This document shows, piece after piece, positions 22,022 through 30,327 of a DNA stretch of 64,000 nt. A program made the translations under genes and the position numbers. Each line of letters begins with the position of its first letter. The first letter of the stretch is position 1. The notes under the pieces are model-generated. The model saw only the letters and a program-made list of their open reading frames with translations. It did no database searches and was not told where the DNA came from. Source of the stretch: Bacillus sp. es.036 (lineage in GTDB: Bacteria > Bacillota > Bacilli > Bacillales > Guptibacillaceae); NCBI RefSeq assembly GCF_002563635.1, contig NZ_PDIZ01000001.1:1-64000 (forward strand), read 5' to 3'.

Positions 22022-23179
22022 TTAATCCAAATACCATGTAAAGTGATCAATTTGTACGGTGAACTCATCAAGATTCTCCACCTCATCACCAACATCATAG
22101 ATCATAAAATCAAATTTTCCTGTATCGTCAGGATAAAGTTTGTCGGGATTAATATACACTTCACCTTGATCAAATTCGTTTCCATCTCCGTCGATTACCT
22201 TAAAGGAGGCTCCAATCGAGTTTACTGGAACGGTAGCTTTGCTTGTCACTTGACCAGTTACTTTTAATTCGTCGTAATCGGTTATTTCCGTTTTTAAATC
22301 GGTTAGTTCGATTGCACTTGTTCGGTTCATTTCTTCTTCTTTTGCAGCGACCACCATCGCATGTTCAATGCGCTTCTGTTGTTCTTCTTCAAAAGAATTT
22401 CGTCTTTTTTCAATGACGGTCTTCAGATTTGATAATTTTTCATGGTCTTTATTGATCTGTAAACCTTCGTCAACGGCGTTGAGTGCTTCTGTAAAGTGAT
22501 TTTCTTCTAAAAATTGATTCGCTTCATTAATTGTGAAGTCTATTAGCTGACTGCGAATTTGACTAGCAATTTCCTGTGCCTCATCAACCTGTAACGTTTC
22601 TGCTCTCGTCAAAACTGGTTTCAATTCATCAATCGATTTTTTTCCTTTCATATCATACTTTAACTCAGCAACCATGACAGTTGTTCGAGAGGAGGCGATC
22701 TCACTTTGTAAATGCGAGGCAACCTCTCCTTTATAAGTAGCTGTTAAATCCTCAGCTTGTCGAATCAGTTCGAGTGCTTCTGCATGATGGTCCTGCTGTC
22801 TTTCTTTTTCCGCCTGATTAAGCGTATCTTTGACGGTAATTGCAGTGACAACTATATTTCTATTCACTTCCGCTGCAGGGAAATGACTTCTGTTTTTTTT
22901 CGCTTCTATAAATTGTTCTTGAGCTGCTTCAAAATCGCCTTTCTTCGCCAACTCTTCTCCTTTTTCAAATGAGCGAATCGCTGATTTCGTTACCGATTCT
23001 TCATAAAAATAATAGCCTGAAAGGGAGATAGCGAGGATAAGGAATATCATTAATGGTAACCAATGCCACATAATGGAAAGGCTTCGGTTGGAGTTTTTCT
23101 GCGGAATCAATTCTTTTCCGCAGGAGAAGCAAAATTGTTCATTTTGGCCTCTCTTTTTTCCACAATGTGGACAATACAT
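22022..23179 (-). CDS. Membrane protein with N-terminal zinc ribbon and coiled-coil region
   Basis: The 385-residue protein starts MYCPHCGKK, and C3, C6, C17 and C20 form a cytoplasmic zinc ribbon. One transmembrane helix follows (about residues 37-57). The outer part is rich in charged helices with tetratricopeptide-like spacing and ends in a beta-rich FxLYD-like domain (LTDLKTEITDYDELKVTGQVTS). ATG 23179 follows AGGTGG. Operon with the protease suggests a shared envelope task. No specific function is known. Confidence 0.75.
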   Translation of the reverse strand: MYCPHCGKKRGQNEQFCFSCGKELIPQKNSNRSLSIMWHWLPLMIFLILAISLSGYYFYEESVTKSAIRSFEKGEELAKKGDFEAAQEQFIEAKKNRSHFPAAEVNRNIVVTAITVKDTLNQAEKERQQDHHAEALELIRQAEDLTATYKGEVASHLQSEIASSRTTVMVAELKYDMKGKKSIDELKPVLTRAETLQVDEAQEIASQIRSQLIDFTINEANQFLEENHFTEALNAVDEGLQINKDHEKLSNLKTVIEKRRNSFEEEQQKRIEHAMVVAAKEEEMNRTSAIELTDLKTEITDYDELKVTGQVTSKATVPVNSIGASFKVIDGDGNEFDQGEVYINPDKLYPDDTGKFDFMIYDVGDEVENLDEFTVQIDHFTWYLD

Positions 23180-23694
23180 TCTTATTCCACCTGCTTTCAA
23201 TCTCAATCACTAGTTATATTTTGACACATTTTATTGAAGAGGGAAATATCTTTCAAAGGGTTGTTGGTGAAATGAAATATAAAGCAATTTTCACGCAAAT
23301 TCTGATCTTAATCCTTTAACAAAGCACTTTGTTTCGCCAATTAATACTTAAGACATGATTTTATCGATCGTGAATAAAAATGAGTGAATAGTCGCGGGTC
23401 TAAGATCCTGATATCTTTTGAAAGTAGTCGTTTCATACGTTCGTCCCGTGTTTTAGGGTCCTGTTCACACCATATATCCTTTGATAAGATGATCTCAAGA
23501 CCCCCTTTCAAATATTCCGTTACCAGGAAGACCGGCATTTGCCGGTCCTTTTTTTTTGGTGGTTCCCGAAACAAACAAGCGCAGGGTCTTATGTAGGTAA
23601 GAGAAACAACTTTTATTTAAGGAAAGTTATTCTTTTTTGAAACCTCATTCCATGCAGTATCGTCTAATAGTTGAAAACCCTTATTCCCTTAGAT
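23180..23694. other. Long intergenic region with an orphan terminator
   Basis: No convincing gene was found. A minus-strand frame (23341-23538) could encode about 65 residues, but its apparent ribosome binding site is the reverse complement of the terminator T tract. The plus-strand terminator at 23530-23558 has no gene in front of it, so an unannotated small RNA is possible. Confidence 0.5.
23530..23558 (+). terminator. Orphan Rho-independent terminator
   Basis: GACCGGCATTTGCCGGTC is a tight hairpin followed by CC and nine T residues on the plus strand. No plus-strand gene ends before it. Confidence 0.75.
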
Positions 23695-23733
23695 GTAGCT
23701 ACCGAGATCTCATTCTGGTAGCTGCTTTTTTTT
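23695..23733 (+). terminator. Second orphan terminator upstream of the TetR gene
   Basis: GTAGCTACC pairs with GGTAGCTGC (one G-U) and is followed by an eight-base T tract. It ends just before the tetR promoter. No ORF lies between the two orphan terminators. Confidence 0.7.
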
Positions 23734-23740
23734 AGGTTTA

Positions 23741-23769
23741 TTGCAAAAATGAGAAGGAATTGGTATAAT
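23741..23769 (+). promoter_or_regulatory. Promoter of the TetR-SMR operon
   Basis: TTGCAA (23741-23746) and TATAAT (23764-23769) are 17 nt apart. The first operator begins 2 nt after the -10. Confidence 0.8.
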
Positions 23770-23770
23770 A

Positions 23771-23789
23771 ACTAACGAACGGTAGGTAG
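23771..23789. promoter_or_regulatory. TetR operator O1
   Basis: ACTAACGAACGGTAGGTAG covers the transcription start region. It is nearly identical to a second copy 46 bp downstream. Confidence 0.7.
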
Positions 23790-23816
23790 CGTCCTACTTT
23801 TTAATTTTTCTTGTAA

Positions 23817-23835
23817 ACTAACGATCGGTAGGTAA
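23817..23835. promoter_or_regulatory. TetR operator O2
   Basis: ACTAACGATCGGTAGGTAA is an imperfect palindrome centred on CGATCG and ends 6 nt before the tetR ATG. The two copies are the obvious sites for autorepression. Confidence 0.7.
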
Positions 23836-23841
23836 TGTGAA

Positions 23842-24426
23842 ATGAAAAAAGATTCAACTCAAGATCGCATTAAAGAGGTTGCACTCATTTTATTTGCTCG
23901 TAATGGGTTTGAAGGAACTTCCCTATCAGAAATCGCTTCAGGTGTGGGAATAAAGAAGCCTTCTCTTTATGCACATTATAAGAGTAAGGAAGATCTCTTT
24001 TTAGCTGTCATCCATAAAGTATCCGTTGATTACAATGCGTTTTTTATAAAGACTGCAGAAGAATTAAGCGATCAGATCCCAGAAGATCAGCTTTATTATC
24101 TGCTTCACAAAAACACAAGTTATTTAAGAAATGATGAGTTGGGTCTGATCTTTAAACGAATGATGCTGTTTCCACCAGAATCGCTAAGATCAGACATATA
24201 CGCTATGTTTGAAAAAACAGAAGATGTGATGAGACAGGTGATTCAATCAATCCTTGTACAGATGGTCGACGAAGAGGAGTGGGAACAGGTTTTTGATGCT
24301 TATTTATGTCTACTTGATGGGGTGTTTGAACAGGTTTTCTATTATTCAGCTGAAGAGCATAAAAAACGTCTGGAAAATTCGTGGTCGGCTTTTATTAAAG
24401 GTGTTTATAGTAGGGAGGAGAAGTAG
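23842..24426 (+). CDS. TetR/AcrR-family repressor
   Basis: The 194-residue protein has a TetR HTH (about residues 8-55: IKEVALILFARNGFEGTSLSEIASGVGIKKPSLYAHYKSKEDLF, read in pieces) and a helical ligand-binding C-terminus. Two operator copies lie in its promoter. The SMR pump genes follow at once (2 nt), the layout of B. subtilis yvdT-yvdS-yvdR. Its ligand is probably a cationic compound exported by the pump. Confidence 0.9.
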   Translation: MKKDSTQDRIKEVALILFARNGFEGTSLSEIASGVGIKKPSLYAHYKSKEDLFLAVIHKVSVDYNAFFIKTAEELSDQIPEDQLYYLLHKNTSYLRNDELGLIFKRMMLFPPESLRSDIYAMFEKTEDVMRQVIQSILVQMVDEEEWEQVFDAYLCLLDGVFEQVFYYSAEEHKKRLENSWSAFIKGVYSREEK

Positions 24427-24427
24427 C

Positions 24428-24751
24428 ATGGCATGGATTTATCTTGTAATAGGTGGTCTGATGGAAGTTTTATGGGCAATTGGTTTAAAATATTCCGATG
24501 GATTTACGAATCCAATGATTAGTTTGTTAACGATTGTAGGAATTGTAACGAGTTTTTACTTTTTTGCGAGAGCGTTAAAGTATTTACCTGTGGGTACGGC
24601 CTATGCCATTTTTACTGGACTTGGAGCCGCAGGAACAGCGGTCATTGGCATGATGTTTTTAAATGAATCAATTAGTTTAATGAAAATCTTTTTTATCATA
24701 TTGCTCATTTCTTCCATTATTGGCTTAAAGCTAAATGCGAAGGAAGCATAG
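24428..24751 (+). CDS. Small multidrug resistance (SMR) efflux protein, first of a pair
   Basis: The 107-residue protein has four membrane helices, the conserved helix-1 glutamate (IGGLMEVLWAIGLKYSDG) that couples drug to protons, and the PVGTAYAIFTGLGAAGTAV motif. ATG 24428 follows GGGAGGAGAAG. It pairs with the next SMR gene, so a heterodimer like YkkCD or YvdRS is expected, which exports quaternary cations or guanidinium-like compounds. Confidence 0.92.
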   Translation: MAWIYLVIGGLMEVLWAIGLKYSDGFTNPMISLLTIVGIVTSFYFFARALKYLPVGTAYAIFTGLGAAGTAVIGMMFLNESISLMKIFFIILLISSIIGLKLNAKEA

Positions 24752-24763
24752 GAGGAGTTTACA

Positions 24764-25081
24764 ATGGCATGGATTGCATTATTAATCGCTGGGCTTGGTG
24801 AAGTTGGCGGTGTGATTAGTTTAAAGTTGTCTGAAGGGTTTACTAAATTAAAACCGTCTATTTTTACGATCTTATTCGGATCGATGAGCTTTTTTATGTT
24901 GTCCTTATCTTTAAAGGCATTGCCAGTAGGTACGGCTTATGCCATTTGGACGGGAATCGGTTCAGCGGGAAGTGTTTTAATTGGGATGTACTGGTTTAAG
25001 GAACCAAGGAACCGGATGCAATTAGTGTTAATATCCTGTGTCGTCATATCAGTTGTAGGGCTTCGCGTAGCAGAGGGTTGA
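24764..25081 (+). CDS. Small multidrug resistance (SMR) efflux protein, second of a pair
   Basis: The 105-residue partner also has four helices, the helix-1 glutamate (IAGLGEVGGVISLKLSEG) and PVGTAYAIWTGIGSAGSVL. It starts 12 nt after the first SMR gene with an AGGAG site. Subunit topology in such pairs is opposite, so both are likely needed. Confidence 0.92.
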   Translation: MAWIALLIAGLGEVGGVISLKLSEGFTKLKPSIFTILFGSMSFFMLSLSLKALPVGTAYAIWTGIGSAGSVLIGMYWFKEPRNRMQLVLISCVVISVVGLRVAEG

Positions 25082-25137
25082 TTTTGTCAGATCATTCAGA
25101 TAGAATAGAGTTATTAATTAGAGGAGGTGAGGAAGAG

Positions 25138-25266
25138 ATGTCTAACGCTTTTGTTCGTACGGAATTTATGGAATATGTATCGATTTGCCGTGCGATTTTT
25201 CATGAAGTTGCTATTGAAGGGACAAGTGTGTCCAAATTCAGCAACTTCATAAGAAAAAAAGCGTAA
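25138..25266 (+). CDS. 42-residue ORF with very strong ribosome binding site; candidate leader peptide
   Basis: GAGGAGGTGA lies 7 nt before ATG 25138. The product starts MSNAFVRTEFMEYVSICRAI and ends SNFIRKKA. It is followed by two terminator-like hairpins (25313-25342 and 25391-25430) and then the ABC-F gene. ABC-F resistance genes are often controlled by ribosome stalling on a leader ORF that switches a terminator, and this layout fits. It could also be a genuine small protein. No family was recognised. Confidence 0.6.
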   Translation: MSNAFVRTEFMEYVSICRAIFHEVAIEGTSVSKFSNFIRKKA

Positions 25267-25312
25267 GGCTCTCTTACCCTGCTTCAGGCGGAATGGATAA
25301 ATTAACAGATAA

Positions 25313-25342
25313 GGGAGCGGCAATTTGCCGTTCTCTTTTTTC
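25313..25342 (+). terminator. Terminator T1 upstream of the ABC-F gene
   Basis: GAG-CGGCA with TGCCG-TT-CTC forms a stem with a 2-nt bulge, followed by six T residues. It could end the TetR-SMR transcript or attenuate the ABC-F gene. Confidence 0.7.
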
Positions 25343-25390
25343 TTTAAGTACAAGGCTTCATATTGGCTTAAAGATAATAAATTCCAGATT

Positions 25391-25430
25391 AAACCACAGG
25401 TAAGGTGCAACCTTATTTGTGGTTTTTTTG
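25391..25430 (+). terminator. Terminator T2 (attenuator) just upstream of the ABC-F gene
   Basis: AACCACA plus TAAGGT pairs with ACCTTA plus TGTGGTT around GCA, with a small internal loop, followed by seven T residues. It ends 22 nt before the ABC-F start codon, too close for a separate promoter in between, so readthrough control is likely. Confidence 0.75.
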
Positions 25431-25451
25431 TTTGTAGAAAGGATGATAAAC

Positions 25452-27305
25452 ATGATATGTACTGCGCAAGGAATTAGTAAAATGCTTGGTGGAAATTGCT
25501 TATTTGAGGATCTTTCATTTGAAGTGATGGAGAATGACAGAGTTGGAATCGTAGGTAGGAACGGAAGTGGAAAAACGACTCTTTTAAAACTTATAGCGGG
25601 AATTGAATCAATCGATCATGGGGTGATTCATTATAAGAAGGGAACAAAAGTTGGTTATTTAGCGCAAATTGCGAGTGATTCTGAATTAACAGTTAAGGAA
25701 GTTCTTAGAAAAGCTTTCACTAACCTTATTACAATGCAAGAGCGAATGAGCGAACTCGAATCGGAAATGGGGAGAGGGGATGAGAATGATCGCACGTTAA
25801 AGGAATATGGACAACTGCTTGAGGTTTTTACAAGAAAAGGGGGATATGAAATTGATTCGTCTATACATTATGTCGCAAATGGACTTGGGATCAAGGGCCT
25901 TCTTTCTACATCTTTTGATCGACTGAGCGGTGGGGAGAAGACGAAAGTAAGTCTTGGTATGTTACTGCTTCAAGAACCTGAATTATTGTTATTAGATGAG
26001 CCAACCAATCATTTGGACGTGGAAGCAGTGGAATGGCTGGAGACGTTTATGCAGCAATATAAGGGTACGATTGTCATTGTTTCGCATGATCGCTATTTTC
26101 TTGATGAAGTTGTAACGAAAATAATGGACCTGGAAGATGGTGAATTACATGTTTATCAGGGGAACTACAGTGGTTTTGTAGAAAAGAAAGAAAAATTGTT
26201 GCTAGCTGAATTTGCTGCTTATCAAGAGCAACAAAAGAAAATGAAGAAAATGAGAGAAGCCATTAAACGATTAAAAGAATGGGCAAATCAAGCGAATCCA
26301 CCGAATGCCGCGCTTCACAAACGGGCGAGGAATATGGAAAGAGCGCTTGAACGCATAGATAAAATCAAGCGCCCTCTTCTAGAACGAAGAAAAATGGGAT
26401 TGGAATTCGATTTAAATGAGAGAAGCGGAAAAGATGTCGTTCGTTTTGAAGATGTTTCAATTGGTTATCAAGGACGATCATTAGTAAAGAGTAGTAACTT
26501 GCACATTCGTTACGGGGAACGTGTGGCGATAGTAGGGAAAAATGGAAGTGGGAAAACAACGCTTTTGAAAGCGCTACTTGGCTCAATTCCGCCTCAGTAT
26601 GGAAAGGTTAGCATAAGTGGAAGCGTAAAAGTCGGTTATCTGTCTCAACATGTTCTGAAAGAAAGTGGAGAGAAGAGAGTTATTGATGTGTATCGGGATA
26701 CTGCAAAGGTTTCTGAATCAGATGCAAGGCATGAGTTAGCCAGCTTTCTCTTCTATGGTTACAGCGTTTTTTCGAAAGTATCATCATTAAGCGGTGGGGA
26801 GAAAATGCGACTGCGATTGGCCCAGTTAATGAGTCAGAAACTGAACTTATTAGTACTTGATGAGCCAACAAATCATCTCGATATTGACTCGAGAGAAATA
26901 GTAGAAGATGCACTCGACAAATTTACAGGAACCATTATTTGTGTCTCTCATGATCGCTATTTTTTAAATAAATGTTTTCCGGTAACGTACTGGATAGAAA
27001 ATAATCATCTCCACCACTATATTTATCCTTACAGTGATGCGAAACAGAAGCACCTTCAAACCTTGGAGCAGGGAAAAGAATCTACGGTTAAAAAGAAGAA
27101 GACTAAAACGGATCCGGTGGAAGCGGAGGTAGTACTTGATGCAGAAGCAGAAGTCGAAAAACTCGAGGCACGTCTCTTTGAAATTGATCAGCAAATGAGC
27201 GTGACGAATTGCAGAAGAGAATATCAGGATTTATCTGTGGAGAAAGAAAAGCTAAGTTTAAAACGAGAACAATTATATGAAATGTTAATGGGGGAAGAGA
27301 GATGA
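25452..27305 (+). CDS. ABC-F family ATPase, putative ribosome-protection/translation factor
   Basis: The 617-residue protein has two ABC domains and no membrane helices. Walker A motifs are GRNGSGKTTLL (about residue 35) and GKNGSGKTTLL (about 370); LSGGEK signatures and LLLLDEPTNHLD/LLVLDEPTNHLD Walker B motifs occur in both. A charged interdomain linker (ANQANPPNAALHKRARNMER) enters the ribosomal E site in this family, and there is a C-terminal coiled coil. ATG 25452 is chosen for its spacing from AGAAAGG. Attenuators upstream favour antibiotic-induced expression, though the linker resembles housekeeping YfmM/YdiF-type members. Confidence 0.88.
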   Translation: MICTAQGISKMLGGNCLFEDLSFEVMENDRVGIVGRNGSGKTTLLKLIAGIESIDHGVIHYKKGTKVGYLAQIASDSELTVKEVLRKAFTNLITMQERMSELESEMGRGDENDRTLKEYGQLLEVFTRKGGYEIDSSIHYVANGLGIKGLLSTSFDRLSGGEKTKVSLGMLLLQEPELLLLDEPTNHLDVEAVEWLETFMQQYKGTIVIVSHDRYFLDEVVTKIMDLEDGELHVYQGNYSGFVEKKEKLLLAEFAAYQEQQKKMKKMREAIKRLKEWANQANPPNAALHKRARNMERALERIDKIKRPLLERRKMGLEFDLNERSGKDVVRFEDVSIGYQGRSLVKSSNLHIRYGERVAIVGKNGSGKTTLLKALLGSIPPQYGKVSISGSVKVGYLSQHVLKESGEKRVIDVYRDTAKVSESDARHELASFLFYGYSVFSKVSSLSGGEKMRLRLAQLMSQKLNLLVLDEPTNHLDIDSREIVEDALDKFTGTIICVSHDRYFLNKCFPVTYWIENNHLHHYIYPYSDAKQKHLQTLEQGKESTVKKKKTKTDPVEAEVVLDAEAEVEKLEARLFEIDQQMSVTNCRREYQDLSVEKEKLSLKREQLYEMLMGEER

Positions 27306-28105
27306 CAGAGAAAAAAGCGATTCATACGGTTTGTATGCCACACACAGTCAGTAGTCTTGTCGTGGACTTTCGGGAGTTAGGGATAAAGGAAGGGATGACT
27401 TTAATTGTGCATGCCTCACTTAGTTCACTTGGATGGGTGTGCGGAGGAGCAGAAGCCGTTATTCAAGCGCTTATGGAAGCGGTTGGAGAAGAGGGGACGC
27501 TTGTCATGCCTGCTCAATCGGCCGGTAATTCGGATCCGGCAGAATGGATGGCACCCCCCGTTCCCGAGTCATGGTGGCCAGTTATTCGTGAGAATATGCC
27601 GGCCTTCTCACGCGAAACAACAGCAACAAGAGGTATGGGGGCAATTGCTGAGCTTTTCAGACGATTTCCAGGGGTCGTAAGAAGTAATCATCCAATGTAC
27701 TCTTTTACAGCTTGGGGGAAGAATAGAGAGTACGTGACGGAGCATCAACCGCTACAAGCAGGATTTGGAGAAACATCTCCGCTAGCTAAAATTTACGAGC
27801 TAGATGGAAAAATTCTTTTCATAGGTGTTGGTCATGAAAGCAATACCTCTCTTCATTTATCTGAGCATGCGAAAACAGATCAAGTATATGTTACAAAATC
27901 AGCTGCGCTGTTGGAGAATAGTGAGAGAGTTTGGAAAACCTACAACGAAATCGACTACGATTCAGAGTGTTTTGAAAAGGTTGGATATGAATTTGAGAGA
28001 ATTGAAAACTATCAAACAATGAAAATCGGTGGTGCTCTCTGCAAATTATTTGATCAGAGGAAGGTGGTCGACTTTGGACGGAAATGGTATGCAGAACGTT
28101 GTTAA
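27302..28105 (+). CDS. Aminoglycoside N3-acetyltransferase family protein (AAC(3)/YokD-like)
   Basis: The 267-residue protein matches the Antibiotic_NAT fold: the acetyl-CoA site HASLSSLGWVCGGAEAVIQAL, the GTLVMPAQS strand, and RSNHPMYSFTAWG with the conserved His. Members acetylate the 3-amino group of 2-deoxystreptamine aminoglycosides, although chromosomal Bacillus members such as YokD have uncertain substrates. Its ATG overlaps the ABC-F stop (ATGA), so the two are coupled. The pairing with an ABC-F protein supports a drug-defence role. Confidence 0.88.
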   Translation: MTEKKAIHTVCMPHTVSSLVVDFRELGIKEGMTLIVHASLSSLGWVCGGAEAVIQALMEAVGEEGTLVMPAQSAGNSDPAEWMAPPVPESWWPVIRENMPAFSRETTATRGMGAIAELFRRFPGVVRSNHPMYSFTAWGKNREYVTEHQPLQAGFGETSPLAKIYELDGKILFIGVGHESNTSLHLSEHAKTDQVYVTKSAALLENSERVWKTYNEIDYDSECFEKVGYEFERIENYQTMKIGGALCKLFDQRKVVDFGRKWYAERC

Positions 28106-28225
28106 TAGCCGTTTTAATATGATAACTGTTTAGCCAAAGGATTTTTCTTTATTCGTACAATTGTCTCATTAGGTAAATAGTACTTTAGGAGCTAAAATGA
28201 TACAGGAGCTTTAACCGATTTAACG

Positions 28226-28256
28226 AAAAGAACTTCTTTCGAGAGGTTCTTTTTTA
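28226..28256 (+). terminator. Terminator of the ABC-F/AAC(3) operon
   Basis: AAGAACTTCT and AGAGGTTCTT flank TTCG, followed by a T tract. Between the aac stop and this hairpin (28106-28225) nothing else was recognised. Confidence 0.8.
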
Positions 28257-28368
28257 TTATCAGGCAATTATGCAGGAAAATACGCCCTCTTACAAGAAGA
28301 TATGATTGAAACATTTTTCTCCCTCCAAAGACCTATTTATTTTACTATCATTTTTAGAAGGAGTAGCT

Positions 28369-30216
28369 ATGACTTATAACAAAGAGAATATTACCTATAA
28401 AAGTTCGAGCCCTCCTACTGACAATGTATTACAAGAAGAGAGGGGTAAGGTAACGAATTTAGTGAAGTATTATGAAGACTCTACAACAGCTCTTGTCGTT
28501 CAAAAAAATGAGAAATGGCTTTATTTAAACGCTGCAGCTGTTCATCTTCTTGGCTATAACGATTTTAGTGAATTAGAAGGAAAGTCGATTTGGGAGACGA
28601 TTCATGCATCAGAGAGACAAACTGTTTTAAAGCGAATAGAGGCTTCGATCAACGGAGTGAATCCTGGCGCTTTCGTTCAACGGTGGCTAAGGAAAGATGG
28701 ATTCACCGTTTCTGTAGAGGTTTTGGCGATTCCAGTGGAGAATTTTCTTGGTCAAACGTCAGCGATTATAAAAGAGGTTGATCATGAGACCAAAAAAATA
28801 CAAGAAATGTACGCAAACTATGAGCTCATTACTGAGAACATGAATGAGATTATTAGTTTACTTGATGCTAACGGAAGACTACTTTATGTCTCCCCTTCCT
28901 ATCGAGATTATGCTCGAGCAAACATAGACGAGGAAATTGGGCGCAGTTCGATTCGATATATTCATAAGGAAGACAGGGAGCATGTGAGAACAGAGTTTTA
29001 TAAGCTGGTTAAATTCCGCAAGCCTTTAATGATTAAGTATCGTATGCAGCGAAAAGATGGGGTTTTTCGTTATTTTGAATCCCAGGGGACGTGCATCTTA
29101 AATGAAGAAGAATGTTCTTATGTTGTCGTTTCAAGAGATGTGACCGAAAAACACGAGGCTGAGATGAAACTGCAATTAAATGAGAAAAAGCATCGCATGA
29201 TCCTTGAACACAGCAATGACTTAATTTGTATGATGAATCATGAAGGGATTACTGTCTACGCCTCACCTTCCTATAAGGAAGTATTAGGTTATGAGCAAAG
29301 CGAAGTCATCGGAAAGGATATCCTAACTTTTATCCATCCTGAAGATTATGAGAAATGTCAGAAAGCCATTCAAACCTTAACGGAAACGAAACAATCAATT
29401 ACAACCGTTTATCGAAAACGGCATGCTTCTGGGCATAGCGTTATTCTCGAAGCGAAAGGGATGGCTGTTAGCGAGGGGGATGAGCAAGTAAATCATTTTG
29501 TATTTATAGCTAGAGATATCACTGAAAAAATGCAGCTAGAGCAATATCGTGAAAATATTGAAAAGTTAGCAATCATTGGTGACGTGGCGGCTGGTTTTGC
29601 ACATGAAATACGAAATCCGCTTACGTCAATCAAGGGCTTCTTAAAGCTTTTAGCGAAGAATGAAGCAGAACATGATAGGATGTATCATCAAATTATTGAA
29701 AGAGAGCTTGCCAAAATAGAAGAGGTGATAAATGGCTTTATTTCCCTTGCAAAACCGGAGGCGGGTGAAGTTGCTGAGGTAAGCTTATTAAAACTAATCA
29801 AAAATGCAATTAACGTATTAACACCGCAGGCTGCTTCTAAAAACATTAGAATTAATATTAGCAGTCAGTTAAAAACAATCGTCATTTGTTGTCAAAAAAA
29901 TCAGATGAAGCAGGTGTTTATTAATATTCTAAAAAATGCAGTTGAAGCGATTGAGGAAAATGGCAAAATCGATGTCATTCTTGAAGAAAATCAAAACAAC
30001 GTTTCCATTGAGATCCATGACAATGGCGTTGGAATTGAAGAAGAAAGGCTTGAGCGAATCGGTGTGCCGTTTTATACAAATAAAGAAAAAGGCATAGGGC
30101 TTGGTATGACTGTTAGTAATAAAATCATTACCGAGCATAAAGGTAGTCTTCGAGTTGAGAGTGAACCTGGAGAAGGGACGCGGGTTTATATTCAGCTTCC
30201 AAGGAATGGGGGTTGA
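28369..30216 (+). CDS. Sensor histidine kinase with three PAS domains
   Basis: The 615-residue soluble kinase has PAS domains at about residues 35-135, 150-265 and 275-395, a HisKA domain with the phospho-acceptor H412 in AHEIRNPLTSIKG, and a HATPase_c domain with N box (NILKNAVEAIEE), G1 (DNGVGIEE) and G2 (GIGLGM). No membrane helix is present. ATG 28369 follows AGAAGGAG. No response regulator is adjacent, the usual state of Bacillus sporulation phosphorelay kinases (KinA/KinE-like), so a role feeding Spo0F is possible. Confidence 0.88.
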   Translation: MTYNKENITYKSSSPPTDNVLQEERGKVTNLVKYYEDSTTALVVQKNEKWLYLNAAAVHLLGYNDFSELEGKSIWETIHASERQTVLKRIEASINGVNPGAFVQRWLRKDGFTVSVEVLAIPVENFLGQTSAIIKEVDHETKKIQEMYANYELITENMNEIISLLDANGRLLYVSPSYRDYARANIDEEIGRSSIRYIHKEDREHVRTEFYKLVKFRKPLMIKYRMQRKDGVFRYFESQGTCILNEEECSYVVVSRDVTEKHEAEMKLQLNEKKHRMILEHSNDLICMMNHEGITVYASPSYKEVLGYEQSEVIGKDILTFIHPEDYEKCQKAIQTLTETKQSITTVYRKRHASGHSVILEAKGMAVSEGDEQVNHFVFIARDITEKMQLEQYRENIEKLAIIGDVAAGFAHEIRNPLTSIKGFLKLLAKNEAEHDRMYHQIIERELAKIEEVINGFISLAKPEAGEVAEVSLLKLIKNAINVLTPQAASKNIRINISSQLKTIVICCQKNQMKQVFINILKNAVEAIEENGKIDVILEENQNNVSIEIHDNGVGIEEERLERIGVPFYTNKEKGIGLGMTVSNKIITEHKGSLRVESEPGEGTRVYIQLPRNGG

Positions 30217-30294
30217 ACTCTTCTTCAAAATTGGTTCTACTATCCAATCCATTAGTTAGACAGAATTTTAATACTATGAGGGATTATTTGGTAT

Positions 30295-30325
30295 CAAAAA
30301 AAGGGGCAGATGGCCCCTTTTTTAA
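30295..30325. terminator. Bidirectional terminator between the kinase and GGDEF genes
   Basis: AAAAAGGGGC and GCCCCTTTTT flank AGATG, with T or A tracts on both strands. It can serve both convergent genes. Confidence 0.85.
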
Positions 30326-30327
30326 TA

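Noticed and set aside
23341-23574. A minus-strand frame of 65-77 residues
   Set aside because: Its apparent ribosome binding site is the A/G tract of the plus-strand terminator, and the composition gives no family. It is kept only as a doubt in the intergenic entry.
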